Source of the DNA: Bryum argenteum
Taxonomy: Eukaryota; Streptophyta; Bryopsida; Bryales; Bryaceae
Direction: 5' to 3'
DNA: 64,000 bases
Assembly (NCBI GenBank): GCA_037043015.1
Contig: CM073322.1
Coordinates: forward strand, 8,939,601-9,003,600
The notes beneath the pieces were generated by a model. It worked only from the letters and a program-made list of their open reading frames with translations. It had not been told where the DNA came from and ran no database searches. The first letter of the stretch is position 1, and each line of letters begins with the position of its first letter. This document shows, one piece after another, positions 11,464 to 22,226 of this stretch. Made by a program: the position numbers and the translations under genes.

Positions 11464-12526
11464 ATGGCAGACATACACTCACTTTGCGAGATCACATTAG
11501 ACACTTTCGTTGAAGAATTTGAGCATGAGATTGTCAAAGAGCATGAAATTGCACTGTCTGAATGCAAGAGCGAAGTTCCTGTATGCATGCGATTGAGTGA
11601 GGGTCCAGCGACTGAGTGCAGTGAAGAGAGCACAATTCGAGTGCATGAACTTGGCCAATTCGATCTAGTGGATGGGGTGAGAACGAACCACAAAGGATTT
11701 TGCAACGAATTGGGGGCAAGTGATCTACCGGATGCTAGCAGCGGTGTAGATGCTGCAGGTGACGGCGGTGGGAACACCCAAACGGCAGTGACGACCGGGA
11801 CAGGGCAACGACCTTCGGCCTCGGAGGTGGAAGCTTGTACTGGGAAGCGGCTGCGAGTTGAAGGCGCGTCGGAGCTACCGTCAAGATCAAAGGGTCCTTC
11901 GGCGTGGCAGCCACCTTCGGCGTGGCAGCCACCTTCGGCGTGGCAGCCACCTTCCGCGGCGCAGCCACCTTCAACGGCGCAGCTGCCTTCGGCGTCACAG
12001 GGTCCTTCGGCAGTCGGGAGCGGGGAGACTGAACCTGGTCGGGGGGGAGGCCAAGCAACGTCGGCGACAGGCTCAAAGCCTGGTACTCCACCGTCGGGAC
12101 TCCCAGTCCAGCGACATCGATACCGCAGGGAGGTCGGAGGCTCCAAAGCGACAGAGAGTCGGCAAGGGGGGCGAGCCGCAGAGCTGCGCCATCAAGGAGG
12201 GCTTACTCACAGCAGCACATGAACTAGAAGTTTGGGCAGCCAAGCACAATCTGCGACAACACCAAACCCAAGAGCTCGTGCACTTGCTAGATCCAATCTA
12301 CTTGCGTAGTCTTCCTGTAAGGCGTAAAAGTAGAGCATGGCCAAAGGAACCTATAGCATGTAATTACAGGCACCACTACTACAGACAAGTAGCACATCTC
12401 CTAGGTTGGGTAGAAAAAAAAGACTTTGGGGAAGAGTTCACTAGGATTGTTAGAACTGTGTGGCAAGACAATCAAGATGGGGAGACGAAGATCTTCCAAA
12501 CGATCAAAAGAGGTAGACAAGTGTGA
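11464..12526 (+). pseudogene. Accessory ORF(s) upstream of the piggyBac transposase
   Basis: Two overlapping plus-strand frames. The first starts at the ATG at 11464 (acidic N-terminus MADIHSLCEITLDTFVEEF) and runs to 12222. The second is open from 11858 to 12526, ending with a basic/aromatic segment (about 100 residues, including LEVWAAKHNLRQ and YRHHYYRQVAHLLGW). They overlap through an 18-bp tandem repeat (11896-12003) where all frames stay open, so a frameshift, an intron or ribosomal slippage could join the acidic N-terminus to the basic C-terminus. I do not recognise a domain; the DNA-binding-like composition suggests an element-encoded accessory protein or the transposase N-terminus. 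A CTTTTTATCTATGCAG acceptor-like sequence just before the transposase ATG leaves splicing possible, but the GT at 12513 would not keep frame. Confidence 0.4.
11896..12003 (+). repeat. 18-bp coding tandem repeat x6
   Basis: Unit CCTTCGGCGTGGCAGCCA: three exact copies, then three diverged ones. In the first frame it encodes PSAWQP repeats, in the second RRGSHL. A multiple-of-three period preserves frame and suggests selection on coding, or slippage in a tolerant linker. Confidence 0.85.
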
Positions 12527-12603
12527 TGTTCTCATTCAATGGAATCAAAACTCATGACTAATGAGAAACTTTGCACAAAATCTCACGCCTACTCTTTTTA
12601 TCT

Positions 12604-15513
12604 ATGCAGATGGAGTGGGATGGGATCCCAATTAGAAGAAGCAACAGACTAATCCGAGAACCTTCACCAAGTTCTCCACCTCCCACGACGCCGGATTCCA
12701 CACCACCTGAAGAAACACAAACACACATAGATTGGGATGACTTTCCAGATCTAGGTCCGGCGATACTAACAATTCCATTGCCGGATACCGAATGCGAATT
12801 CAACCCTGAGTATCTCGAATCTCAAGAACTATTGCAAGCACACACAAGTAGTGATAATAATGATGGAGAGAGTGAAGATTCTGATTCTCACCGCCACGAT
12901 GGTGGAGGTCTTGAAGCACTGCTTTGGCCACCAGAGCTCCTGCTACATTCACAAACCTACGGAATGAAGCAACACAAGAGGCGTGGTGGTGATCAAGCTG
13001 CTACAATGGAGTTGGCAGAGAGGCAACGAGGTGCTAGACCATCCAGGGAAGAGTTCAATGACATCGGCGACTTTGCGATGGAGCTGCATGCGGCGCATGG
13101 GGCCGATGCAGGGGGTGCGAGGCAGCCAGCCGAGCCCCGCCATCTGGGCAGGGAGACGGCCGTTGGGCTGCCCCCGCTAGGCGCCACCCAGGCCAGCCAG
13201 GCTGCCCCCGCCAGGTCGGCCGGCTTGGCAAGGCAGGGGGTCCCCGCCAGCCAGGCTGCGCCCGGGGTTCCAGCCAACCAGGCTGCCCCCCCATTTCGGC
13301 CGGGAGGCGCCAGTTGCCCCCGCCAGCTCGGCGGGAGGCGAGCCAGTGCCCCCGCCATTTCTCGGCCGGGGGAGGCGAGCCAGCTGCCCCCACCCATTTC
13401 GGTCGGGAGGCGAGCCAGGCCGCCCCCGACTCGGCCCGGCCGGCAGTGCAGCGGCCTTCCCGCAGCGGCCTTCGCCGGGCAAGCGGCCTTCGCCGGGCAG
13501 GCGAGCTGCGGTGTCCAAGGGGCCAACGGGGCCCGGGAGGCTCGTTGGGCCGGGGACGGCCACCCTATCCACATCGCTATTTGGGGTGATGTCGCCCCAT
13601 GCCACGTAGGCCATGGCTCGGGTTTCGTAGCTGATCCAGAGATGGGAGGGGGAGCGACTACAGCAAGCTTCCACCCACAGCCACAGACTACTTCTACTAC
13701 TCCAGGTACGTCCCTAAACCTTGGGCCAGTGTGGGGTGCATTAGAAATGAATGAGAATGGTTTTGATGATGGAGAAAATAATGATGAAAGAAACGAGACT
13801 GTTGGTAATGGTGAAAGAGGAAATGAAAGTGACACTTTTCCTAACATAGAGAGTGAAAATGATAGTGATGGAGACAATGAGAATCTTGGATCAATTCATG
13901 AACAAAATGGCCTAAAATGGGAGTTTAGGGATGAAACTTGGGGAAACACCAACTTTGCTTACAACCCACACCCTAACCCATTTAGTGGACCTAGAAGAGG
14001 TCCTACAAGGAACTACCGCTCTTTGCCTTCTTTCCAGGACTTGTTCAATCTATTTTGGATTGTGGAGATGTTGCAAAGAATTGTTGATGAGACAAACCGA
14101 TATGCCAATTGTGTAGTTGATGAGCATGGAAACATTAGAGGTGGTCGGTATTGGACTAATGTAACTATCCTTGAGCTTCAAGCCTTCATGGCTTTAGCTC
14201 TCTACATGGGCTTGAAGCCACAGCCTAATTATTACACATATTGGATGGAGGACAAATTGTACCATTGTCCTATTATTTCTGGAATTTGTACACGACAGAG
14301 ATTCCAGGAATTGAGGAGGTGTCTTCACCTCACCAATGTGGATGGAATTACTAGAGGTGATGTGGGCTATGATAAAATAGGCCAAACACGATGGCTAGTC
14401 AATGCTGTTCGAGATCGTTGTAAGCTTGCGTGGTATCTTGGTAAACATGTGACTGTGGATGAGATGATGATACGGTACAAAGGTACCTATTCTCCCATCC
14501 GACAGTACATGCCCAAGAAACCACAGAAGTGGGGCTTGAAAGTCTGGTGTCTTGCATGTTCAGTTTCCAAGTATGTTTGGAATTTTGAGATTTACTGTGG
14601 GAAGGAAGATGTTGTTGTTCCTCCACTAGTCCGCCCAGATGGAGATGCTAGGCTTGCCAACAATGTTGTCATTAGACTACTTGATGGACTTTGGAACATG
14701 TGGCATGTTGTGACTATGGATAACTTTTTTTCTAGCATAGGCTTGTTCACTTCTCTTCTTTCTAGAGGTGTCTATGCCACTGGTACTGTTCGGGCAAATC
14801 GTGTGGGACTTCCAGGTTTTTCGAGGAACCTAGCAGCTTTCAAGAACGTGGTTCAGGGCACTATTGTGTGGAAGATGCATTTGAGCAGGACAATTTCTTG
14901 TGTCATGTGGAAGGACAAGAAACCTGTCATGCTCATTTCTACACATAGCAACCCTATTCAGGCACCATGTGAGAGAGTTGTTACGGTTCCTCGGCGCAAC
15001 GCCTCGATCCGCGAGCAGGTGCAGACTTCACCAATGCTATTGGAGTATACTACTCACATGCGTGGCGTTGACGTAGCAGACCAACTACGGGCCTCATACA
15101 GTTGCCAGGTACGATCGCACAAATGGTGGCACATGATTTTCTTTTTTCTTTTAGATGTTTCTGTTGTCAACATGTATATCATTTACTTGGACTGTTGTGC
15201 AAATTACAACCTCCATCGAAAGGTATCAATCCCTCCCATGACACACCTGCAATTCAAGAAAGGTTTGTGTGAGGCATTGTTACGGGAGTGGCCTATGAGA
15301 ACCACTGAACCTACTGACATTCTACCACAGCCACGGCGACCTATAATTTGTACTCCATCTTATAGCAAGTTACGTCGTAAATGCGTGGTTTGTAAAGTTC
15401 GTTCTCCTCATCATTATTGCTATAAGTGCGGCAACAAGTGGATGTGCCTTGAAACGGGATGCTATGAGAGGTGGCATACCACGATTGCGCAACAACGGCC
15501 ACGAAATCATTAG
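12604..15513 (+). CDS. piggyBac-type transposase (DDE_Tnp_1_7 family)
   Basis: About 969 residues from the ATG at 12604; the frame is open further upstream without another ATG. The N-terminal third is acidic/Pro-rich, with a GC-rich Ala/Pro/Gly insert (13060-13640). The piggyBac core runs from about residue 475. The three catalytic aspartates are recognisable: D619 in TVDEMMIRYKG, D706 in VTMDNFFSSIG and D823 in MRGVDVADQLR. A C-terminal Cys/His-rich domain starts at C927 (CVVCKVRSPHHYCYKCG), as in piggyBac enzymes, where it binds terminal DNA. Family members cut at TTAA and excise without a footprint. Length exceeds insect piggyBac (about 594 aa) because of the N-terminal extension. All key residues are present and no stop interrupts the frame, so it could be functional or recently so. 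Confidence 0.85.
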   Translation: MQMEWDGIPIRRSNRLIREPSPSSPPPTTPDSTPPEETQTHIDWDDFPDLGPAILTIPLPDTECEFNPEYLESQELLQAHTSSDNNDGESEDSDSHRHDGGGLEALLWPPELLLHSQTYGMKQHKRRGGDQAATMELAERQRGARPSREEFNDIGDFAMELHAAHGADAGGARQPAEPRHLGRETAVGLPPLGATQASQAAPARSAGLARQGVPASQAAPGVPANQAAPPFRPGGASCPRQLGGRRASAPAISRPGEASQLPPPISVGRRARPPPTRPGRQCSGLPAAAFAGQAAFAGQASCGVQGANGAREARWAGDGHPIHIAIWGDVAPCHVGHGSGFVADPEMGGGATTASFHPQPQTTSTTPGTSLNLGPVWGALEMNENGFDDGENNDERNETVGNGERGNESDTFPNIESENDSDGDNENLGSIHEQNGLKWEFRDETWGNTNFAYNPHPNPFSGPRRGPTRNYRSLPSFQDLFNLFWIVEMLQRIVDETNRYANCVVDEHGNIRGGRYWTNVTILELQAFMALALYMGLKPQPNYYTYWMEDKLYHCPIISGICTRQRFQELRRCLHLTNVDGITRGDVGYDKIGQTRWLVNAVRDRCKLAWYLGKHVTVDEMMIRYKGTYSPIRQYMPKKPQKWGLKVWCLACSVSKYVWNFEIYCGKEDVVVPPLVRPDGDARLANNVVIRLLDGLWNMWHVVTMDNFFSSIGLFTSLLSRGVYATGTVRANRVGLPGFSRNLAAFKNVVQGTIVWKMHLSRTISCVMWKDKKPVMLISTHSNPIQAPCERVVTVPRRNASIREQVQTSPMLLEYTTHMRGVDVADQLRASYSCQVRSHKWWHMIFFFLLDVSVVNMYIIYLDCCANYNLHRKVSIPPMTHLQFKKGLCEALLREWPMRTTEPTDILPQPRRPIICTPSYSKLRRKCVVCKVRSPHHYCYKCGNKWMCLETGCYERWHTTIAQQRPRNH
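13060..13640 (+). other. GC-rich insert inside the transposase frame
   Basis: About 580 bp of GC-rich DNA in a gene otherwise near 45% GC. It encodes low-complexity Ala/Pro/Gly/Arg sequence with recurring QAAP/GRRA-type blocks and stays in frame. All other frames are also open here, so the peptide may be incidental. It could be a captured host segment or a slippage expansion; another GC-rich block lies at 15760-15990. Confidence 0.6.
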
Positions 15514-15739
15514 TTTCAGGTATGTGATTCACACAAACACAATCTTTATTTCTTTCAAAATTTTCGTTGGACAATGATTTCTAAAACTGTGATGTACATC
15601 AAAGTATGTGATCTAGAAATATAACCCCAACTTGGCCAAGAAGTTATGCTAATATAGAAGAATGAGAAGAAAAAAAAATCATAAAAGTGAGCAAAAAAAA
15701 AAAAAAAAAAAAAAACATTGGACTAAGGTCCCAGTTCAT

Positions 15740-16010
15740 TTCTTGCCACAGTCTAACGCCAGGGCCTGTTCGGCAAAGCAGCTGCTTGGTCGGGGGGGGG
15801 TTCGATGGGCTGCAGGGTACCACAGGGGCCGCGCTCGGGCTTCAGGGCGGACACCCCAGCGGTGTAGGGGAGGTATCGCCGGCGCAAGGGGGCCTCCACG
15901 GGCGGAGAGCTGACCGGGTAACGGGGAGGTATTGCCGATGCAGGGGGTCGGCAGGGTCTGAAAATCGGCCGCAGGGCTGCGCCATCGAGGAGGGACTTCT
16001 CCATTGAGCC
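15740..16010 (+). pseudogene. GC-rich relic similar to the accessory ORF end
   Basis: Downstream of the transposase stop, 'cgcagggctgcgccatcg' followed by 'aggagggacttct' echoes 12178-12210 ('cgcagagctgcgccatca' then 'aggagggcttac'). The peptide CAIEEGLL here matches CAIKEGLL there. No start codon or complete gene is present. It is probably a duplicated piece of the accessory region. Confidence 0.35.
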
Positions 16011-16798
16011 ACCTTGATGGTATGGACCCACCTGACATGCATGGGGGGGCTCATAAATTGTTCTCTCCTTGACCAGCCAAAATTGGCCCCATTTGTACAG
16101 CATGTCAGTGCAATAAATGTCAATTTGAGGCATCTTCGTATCTTTGTATCACGGCTCACTGGGGTTGCAAGGGAACCCAACATTGCCAAGCTGCCCAGCT
16201 CTTTTTAGAGCACATTTCACTAGTTTTACCCATCAATTTTGAGAAGTAATTGAGATTTTGGGATTTTTCCAAAATAATTTCGCACAAAAATCACATTTGA
16301 GTCATAGATCAACTTCACCGTTGGGATTCTAAAAAAACAATAAAAAAATGGTGCTATGAGAAAATATGTGAAATGGGAGATTTTGGTACCGTTTAGACCT
16401 TCACTGCCTAAAGAATTTAGATGAAGGTCCTAAAAGCATGGGCCGCCAAAATAATTTTGCATGGAGGTGACCAACTTAGTTCCCTACATGGAAAAAAATG
16501 TCCGCAAAATGTTTGGGAAAACAAACATCAAGTCCCCCTTTGCACCATTTACCCTATGCCGTTCGGGCAATGCCCAAAAAAACTTTTGCTGCGACTTTGA
16601 ACGTTATAATCTCACGGATGATAAACATCCAACGGTTGAAAATTTCATGAGTTATTCTACAGAGGGTAAAGTTCAAGATCCTACGGTTGGATGTCTAAAA
16701 AAAGAAACAAAACTGGTCGGACCCGCCATTCCCACAAAGTGGTCAAAAATGGCAGTTTCTGCATTTGGAGCTTCCAAAAACGGCTGGATTTTTAGGGG

Positions 16799-17066
16799 TT
16801 AACCCCTAAAGGCCCAAGAAAGCCGAAATGGCTTTTTGGGGTTTCCGCAGGAAAAAAAGTCAGCCAACTTTGACCATTATAATCTCAAAATTGGAAAAAA
16901 AATAACGGTTCAAATTTGACATATGAGTATAGGGTCAAGTTCACTTCAAGATCCTACGGTTGGATCTTCTAATTAATGCTTAGATTGAGTTTTTTCGGGC
17001 CTGAAGTAGAAGAGGGTCCTTTGTGATAATTTAGACAATTTTGTATCAAGGATCTTTAGGGGTTAA
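16799..17066. mobile_element. Group Q TTAA MITE (268 bp), best copy
   Basis: TTAACCCCTAAAGGCCC at the left and GGATCTTTAGGGGTTAA at the right. It abuts the 5.9-kb element, sharing one TTAA. The left subterminal 'aagaaagccgaaatggcttttt' resembles the left end of that element, so the same transposase may recognise it. Confidence 0.85.
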
Positions 17067-17545
17067 CTTTTTTGATAGAATAACCCAAGTGGAAAATAAT
17101 GAATAATTGTGGATAGCAATGATTTGTAAATGACGTAAGGGCATGATTCTCATGGCCCCAATTTATTTATAGCATACCCCCAACCTTTTTGGGTATGAAA
17201 TGCCGCATGAATCACACTTCCGCTAAAAAATTGGCATTAAATTAGTGCATATAACCGCATTAGCAATGGAGCCTATTCATTGGTTACATCTTTGAGGGAC
17301 TAATAAAGCCACCGTATTGATTTGGTCTGTACCCCCCCCCCCTCTCTCTCTGCATGTGTACATGGAATTTCTGTGTTCTCTTAAAGTGCAAAAAGGTGTA
17401 CAAGGACAGAAATAAGTCCAAAATTGAATCATAGCCAAGCAAATAATGAAGGACATTGCTCCTTACACAAGATTGGTCATTTGGTACAAGATGATTATTT
17501 CCTTGTAGGTCACTTTAAAAAATGACTTGGAAACATGGTCTGCTA
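17067..17545. other. No gene; short C and CT tracts
   Basis: AT-rich spacer containing a C run followed by (CT)n near 17331-17351. Nothing else is recognised. Confidence 0.4.
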
Positions 17546-17672
17546 TTAACCCCTAAAGGTCCAAGAAAGCGGAAATCGCTTTTTGGAGAAAATTCAGCCA
17601 ACTTTGACCATTGTAATCTCAAAATTGGAGAAAAATTAACGATTCAAATTGGAGAAAAATTACTTGGGAAGT
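17546..17672. mobile_element. Truncated group Q TTAA element
   Basis: Begins TTAACCCCTAAAGGTCC and follows the group Q sequence for about 125 bp, then stops where SINE-like sequence begins. The right terminus is missing. Confidence 0.6.
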
Positions 17673-17800
17673 CCCGGTGTTGCATCCATCAAAAAAGGTC
17701 CCGCCATTGGTGTGATGACCTCCGGGCATACATCCAACGATAGGTCGAACACATACTCTATTCACGTCGGCCTCTAAATAGGTTAGAGTTTCTGTTCTAA
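17673..17800 (+). mobile_element. SINE 3'-region fragment
   Basis: 'gccattggtgtgatgacc', 'gggcatacatcca', 'ataggtcgaac' and 'aataggttagagttt' match the tail of the SINE at 58484-58972, with one unit of the segment that is present four times there. 17801-18336 has no gene that I can support. Confidence 0.5.
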
Positions 17801-18336
17801 GAACATGTGGCCATGTGCCTAGAATGTCAATGCCATCTACTATATCATTTTTCTGCACATTTCTTACCATAGCTTGAAAACTAGAAGAAGATTCATTGCA
17901 CGGATTTTGATTAATTCTCTTTATTTTTTAAATTTTTTTTTCACAAGTGAGAGGTTATTTCATTGCAGGGCAACTTTTGATAAGAGTTTTGTTACTCGAG
18001 GAGGTTTCAATTTCTATATGATTTTTTAGCATTGGAGGTGAAGATTCCAAACACTGCTGCAAAGCGTGCTCACCGAAAGCTATGAGTTTTTCAATCTTTT
18101 TAATTTGTTGTATATGACAACTGATGTAAGCCATGCAAGTTTGTTACCTGTAACCGCACACCTGGCTTTGGCAGAAAAGAGAGGCTTGTATGCTACCTTT
18201 CCTGGTTGGAAGGGCTTAAAGGCTAGGGGCAATTTGAGTTGTAAGCAAACAATTGTCTCACGATTGCTATTTAGTTCACTTTGACACATTGCACTCACTT
18301 TTAAAATGTGCCAATATACATGTAGGATTTTTAAAA

Positions 18337-18782
18337 ATAAGCCCCTAAAGTCGAATGCCCCAAAATTGCTCAAAAATACCCTCTTTCAATGCAAGATGAA
18401 AAATTTCAACTTTTGACGTAATCTCAAGTATATGAGTCTAAGACCTTTTACCTAACTTGTCCATGTATGTGTGTACCAAAACTTACTTTCAAATTCCTTA
18501 CCAATTGTGAGACCGTAATATTCAAAGTTGAAAATGAAGTTTATTACCCTTGTTGCAAAATGGGTTCGAAGTTTTTTGTGAGCCCAATAAATCAATTTTG
18601 AGAGTAAGTTTGAATTCTGGCTCTTCAAATTCTTGTTCCTTAGTGAGTTAGGAACATGTTTGTGTGATTTTACCTTCATGTGACCTATAAAATCCAAAGA
18701 AATGCTCGAATTTTCACATGGAGGTATGTTGAAATTCAACTTCAAAGGCCCATTTTGGTCTCTTTTCAACGTTAGGGGTTAA
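18337..18782. mobile_element. Group R TTAA element (about 446 bp)
   Basis: The left end is an eroded taaGCCCCTAAAGTCGAA and the right end TTCAACGTTAGGGGTTAA. The body matches 52216-53064 and 62602-63438 (for example 'tttcaatgcaagatgaaa', 'cacatggaggtatgttgaaa'). Compared with those it lacks about 400 bp on one side. Confidence 0.7.
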
Positions 18783-19106
18783 GGTGGAAGCCACACAATC
18801 GGCAGGTAATAATCCTCACTAGGCTACATGCAACTAGTGGGAATTAGGAAGCCATGTTAGCTTGTGTTGTTAGAAGCTGAGGCACATTTGTCACACGGAC
18901 TGGCACACAGTCACATGCACAGTAGCCCCAAACTTTATGTGTACACAACTAAGGTCACCTCTCTAGAAGCTCTCTCTTATCGCTCACCGGTTTTAAGAGA
19001 ACATTTTGAAGCAAGAATGCTCGTGTTGGAAACACATGAAAACTTTACAATATAAAAAATTTGATTTTTAATTGAACTAAAGTAACAAACAATTTTCCTT
19101 TTGTTA

Positions 19107-20295
19107 TTAACCCCTAACTTTCCTTAAAACCCAAAACGGGTTTTAGTTGTTTTGGGCAGCGTAAGTGAAGTAGTAAAAATTGATATTTTTTGCTAATTTT
19201 TTTATCGGAGGTGGGCAATTTCATGATGAAGATGTTGTAAAAATCTTGGTGTAAAATTATCATTTTCACGACTTCTATGGCATTATTTTGTTTTGGAGTC
19301 GAGAAGGGGCAGGACGGGCGGGGCTCTAAGCCAATGGGGGTTGCTGTGAGAAATAGGGCAGTCGTGCGGTTTGAGAGAAAAAATATGACATGGGCAGGGG
19401 GTTAAGAAGGGGGTTATAGCTAACCCATGATCTCCAAATGGGGGTTGCTCACATGCCATGCTAAATGCTCCCCCCCCCTAGCACTAATCTCAATGTAATT
19501 TCAATGTATTCCGCATAGGTGGCAGTATTCACGGCTGAATTTTACTTACACATGCCATAAATGTAAGTCAACTTTGACCAATTTAGGCCATTGCATTTAT
19601 AACAACAAGATCTAATTTGATATTTTTATGAATGCATGTAAAGGGTGTAGTGGGGCTAATAAGGGGTCCAGCTTTGTAAGGCTGCCCCTTTCTTATTTTT
19701 CTAATTTTCTTACTGTAAATCTTTAAAAAGTCATAACAAATTGAGATTGTAAAATTTTTGAACAAAAGTTGTGCCCAAAATTCACAATCCTGTGAGTGCA
19801 CCCTCTCATCGTTCACTTTTTCAAAATTCAAAACTCTATAGATACCACCAAGTTTTTTCATATTTCAACTCTAATGGGAGATTTTAGACCCTAAGTTGGA
19901 AAACATTTTTAGTGAAGGTTCTAAAAGTGGAATCTGTTTCCAAGTTTTTGCATGAGCATGAAGAACCCATAAACCTACATGAAAAAAAATGTGACCAAAA
20001 TGTTTGAGGTAATCATCATCAATTCGCCCTTTGCACCATTGACATTTTGTCTCTCGGGCAATACCCAAAAAAACATTTGTCGTAACTTTGAACGTTATGA
20101 TCTCACAAATGCCAAACATCCAACGGTTGAAATTTAGATCAGTTTTTCCAATTAGGGTTTTGTACAAGATCTTATGGTTAGAAGTCAAAATAAAGTAAAA
20201 AAATCTGACTCGTACCGCCAGGAGTACATAGTGGTAGAAAATGGCAGTTTTGAGGTTTCAAGGTTCCAAAAACAACAAGGAAATTTAGGGGTTAA
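19107..20295 (+). mobile_element. Group P: internally deleted relative of the 5.9-kb piggyBac element
   Basis: TTAACCCCTAACTTTCC to GGAAATTTAGGGGTTAA. The left part shares 'ctctaagccaatg' and 'gggcagggggtt' blocks with 10911-11240, and the right part shares 'catccaacggttga', 'gggcaat(a/g)cccaaaaaaac' and the terminus with 16375-16802. No transposase is left. This is the expected structure of a non-autonomous derivative. Confidence 0.8.
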
Positions 20296-21093
20296 ACCGA
20301 AGCCACCCCCGAAAATGTTCCATTCGGAAAGTTGCAATCCACTCTATTGTACCATAGCCCTGCAATGTTTTTTCCTTTTTCCTTTTTCACATATGGGATG
20401 TGGTGTATCAGGGTACAATTGTGCAAAAAATTTAAACTTTTTTTCTCCCCAAAACAATCAATGTAATAATTAATTGAGGAGCATTACATCATGAACAGAG
20501 GGCGAGCAAACAAATGTTGATAGTAGGAAATCTTGGGGCCACCAACTGCCACCTGGAAAACACAACTCTATGCAGCGCGCACACATGGCGAGAAAACCCG
20601 CGACCACGTCTTCACCCCCTCTGACCCCACTGCGCCCGTGAACCATCCTTTCCCGACCTCCACATGAGCCATGCCATTGCAGCACCTTCCGCCCGTCCCC
20701 TTCCGGGCAGTTGCGACTTCAATGGAAAAGTGGTAAACCAAACCATGTCCCTGGGGCGACTTCATCTTTTTCACATGGCCCGCACCAATCATGGATGGTA
20801 CCCCGGCCCCCCAGCCCCCGGCCCCGGGCCCCTCGGTATCATTCCCATGGAGTTTGCGTCTGACTTATACTGTCGGTGGTATCATTGACTCTTCCCCTGC
20901 CTGCTCGGTGCACCCTAACATTCTTTGCCTTTTATGGAATGCATTGCTTTGGATTCTATCGTATTTGTGTGCACATTGAGTTGTGACTCAAGCTCAGGTA
21001 GCAATCACACAATTTGGCATGTAGAATGATTTCTTTCCTCAATGTCTGTAGCTTTATTCATTATGAAAAAAAAAAAACAATTGTTATTTTTTT
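20296..21093. other. No gene; GC-rich patch
   Basis: A GC-rich segment at about 20540-20860 gives overlapping short frames in several phases, with no domain. A poly(A) stretch lies at 21066-21077. Nothing else is recognised. Confidence 0.4.
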
Positions 21094-21267
21094 TATGTGT
21101 CGTATATGTCAATGAACTTCTATTCTAGAGGACTTCCACATATGGGGCCAAGTCATCTTATATTTCATATCTTCAAGGTTCATCAACCGTGTGTTTTTGA
21201 CCATAGTCCATTGACATATACGACACATATGCAACACATTTTGAGGAAGTCCTCTAGAATAGAAGTT
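21094..21267. repeat. Interlocked pair of perfect inverted repeats
   Basis: Arm A (21094-21114, TATGTGTCGTATATGTCAAT...) is perfectly complementary to A' (21209-21229). Arm B (21115-21137, AACTTCTATTCTAGAGGACT...) is perfectly complementary to B' (21245-21267). The order is A-B-A'-B', so the two stems cross instead of nesting. It may be a rearranged foldback transposon. No coding. Confidence 0.85.
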
Positions 21268-21955
21268 TCTTGTTTGACCTCATGAGGTGATTTAAGATAT
21301 CCCAACTCCAAAAAAACAAATCTTTTAGCAACTAGTTTTTACATTTTCAGAGGCACATCATCTTGTGTCTCATATAACTATGTCTTAGGGACGAAGTTTT
21401 GACCGACCGGTGCCCTCCTTCACCGTACCATAAACCACACCTTATGTATAACAAAGAAACCTTCTATGCACAACCAATTCTAAGATCTTACATTACACCA
21501 CAAGCTATCACATGTCAAGTTCCCAATTATTGAGAAGTGGGAGTGTTTTCCCATGTGCACACAATCCATTGCTCATCCGTTCTTTTGAAGCTATGTTCGA
21601 ATAAATCATATGAATTAGCGACTATTTCAAGCATGATGAGGCGCACATGTAGACCCATCTGCTAGTCAGCTCATTATCTTGCTTCTTGTCACCCATCAAC
21701 CAAACCCGCCACATCCGCCATCATTTCGACCAGCTCACTCGCCTTAGCCCCCTGCCTACAATTTATTTCTTTAAGGCGCTGGTCCACCTGCTGGTTAGCT
21801 TTCACTGCAGTCCTTCCAAAGCTCATCATTCCACCGCCCGCTCAGATTACGTCTGGCCTCAAGCAAGCCTCTGTCCGAAGAAAAAATAAAAAGCGCAAAA
21901 AATAAATAAATCATCACTCCCTCTTTCCACCAATGTTTTTCCCCATTAATTTTGT
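21268..21955. other. No gene seen
   Basis: Ordinary AT-rich sequence with short random frames. Nothing is supported. Confidence 0.4.
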
Positions 21956-22226
21956 TTAACCCCAAAAGATCCTTGGTACAAAATTGTCTAAATTGTCAAA
22001 AAGAACCTTCTTGTACTTCAGACCCAAAGAAACTCAATCTAAGCATTCAGAAGAAGACCCAACCGTAGGATCTTGAAGTTAACTTGACCCTTTACTCGAA
22101 TGTCAATTTTGAACCGTTAATGTTTCTCCAATGTTGAGATTATAATGGTCAAAGTTGGCTGAATTTTTTTCCTGCGGATATCCGAAAAAGCCATAATTTC
22201 GACTTTCTTGGATCTTTAGGGGTTAG
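21956..22226. mobile_element. Group Q TTAA MITE (271 bp)
   Basis: TTAACCCCAAAAGATCC to GGATCTTTAGGGGTTAG; the right TTAA is mutated to TTAG. The body is an inverted match to 16799-17066. Confidence 0.75.

Larger units (their letters stand above)
10911..16802 (+). mobile_element. 5.9-kb piggyBac-type transposon
   Basis: The element begins TTAACCCCTAAGAATCC and ends GGATTTTTAGGGGTTAA, so both ends are TTAA, the piggyBac target, plus inverted CCCCTAA(A/G). It carries the transposase gene (12604-15513) and upstream accessory open frames. The left 330 bp (to about 11240) and the right roughly 430 bp (from about 16375) are homologous to the ends of the 1.19-kb element at 19107-20295. That supports these boundaries and makes 19107-20295 an internally deleted relative. 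The right TTAA is shared with a group Q element starting at 16799. Whether it is still mobile cannot be judged from one copy. Confidence 0.75.

Noticed and set aside
12993-13877. 294-codon minus-strand frame inside the transposase gene
   Set aside because: It owes its length to the GC-rich block where all frames are open; the sense strand has the recognisable transposase.
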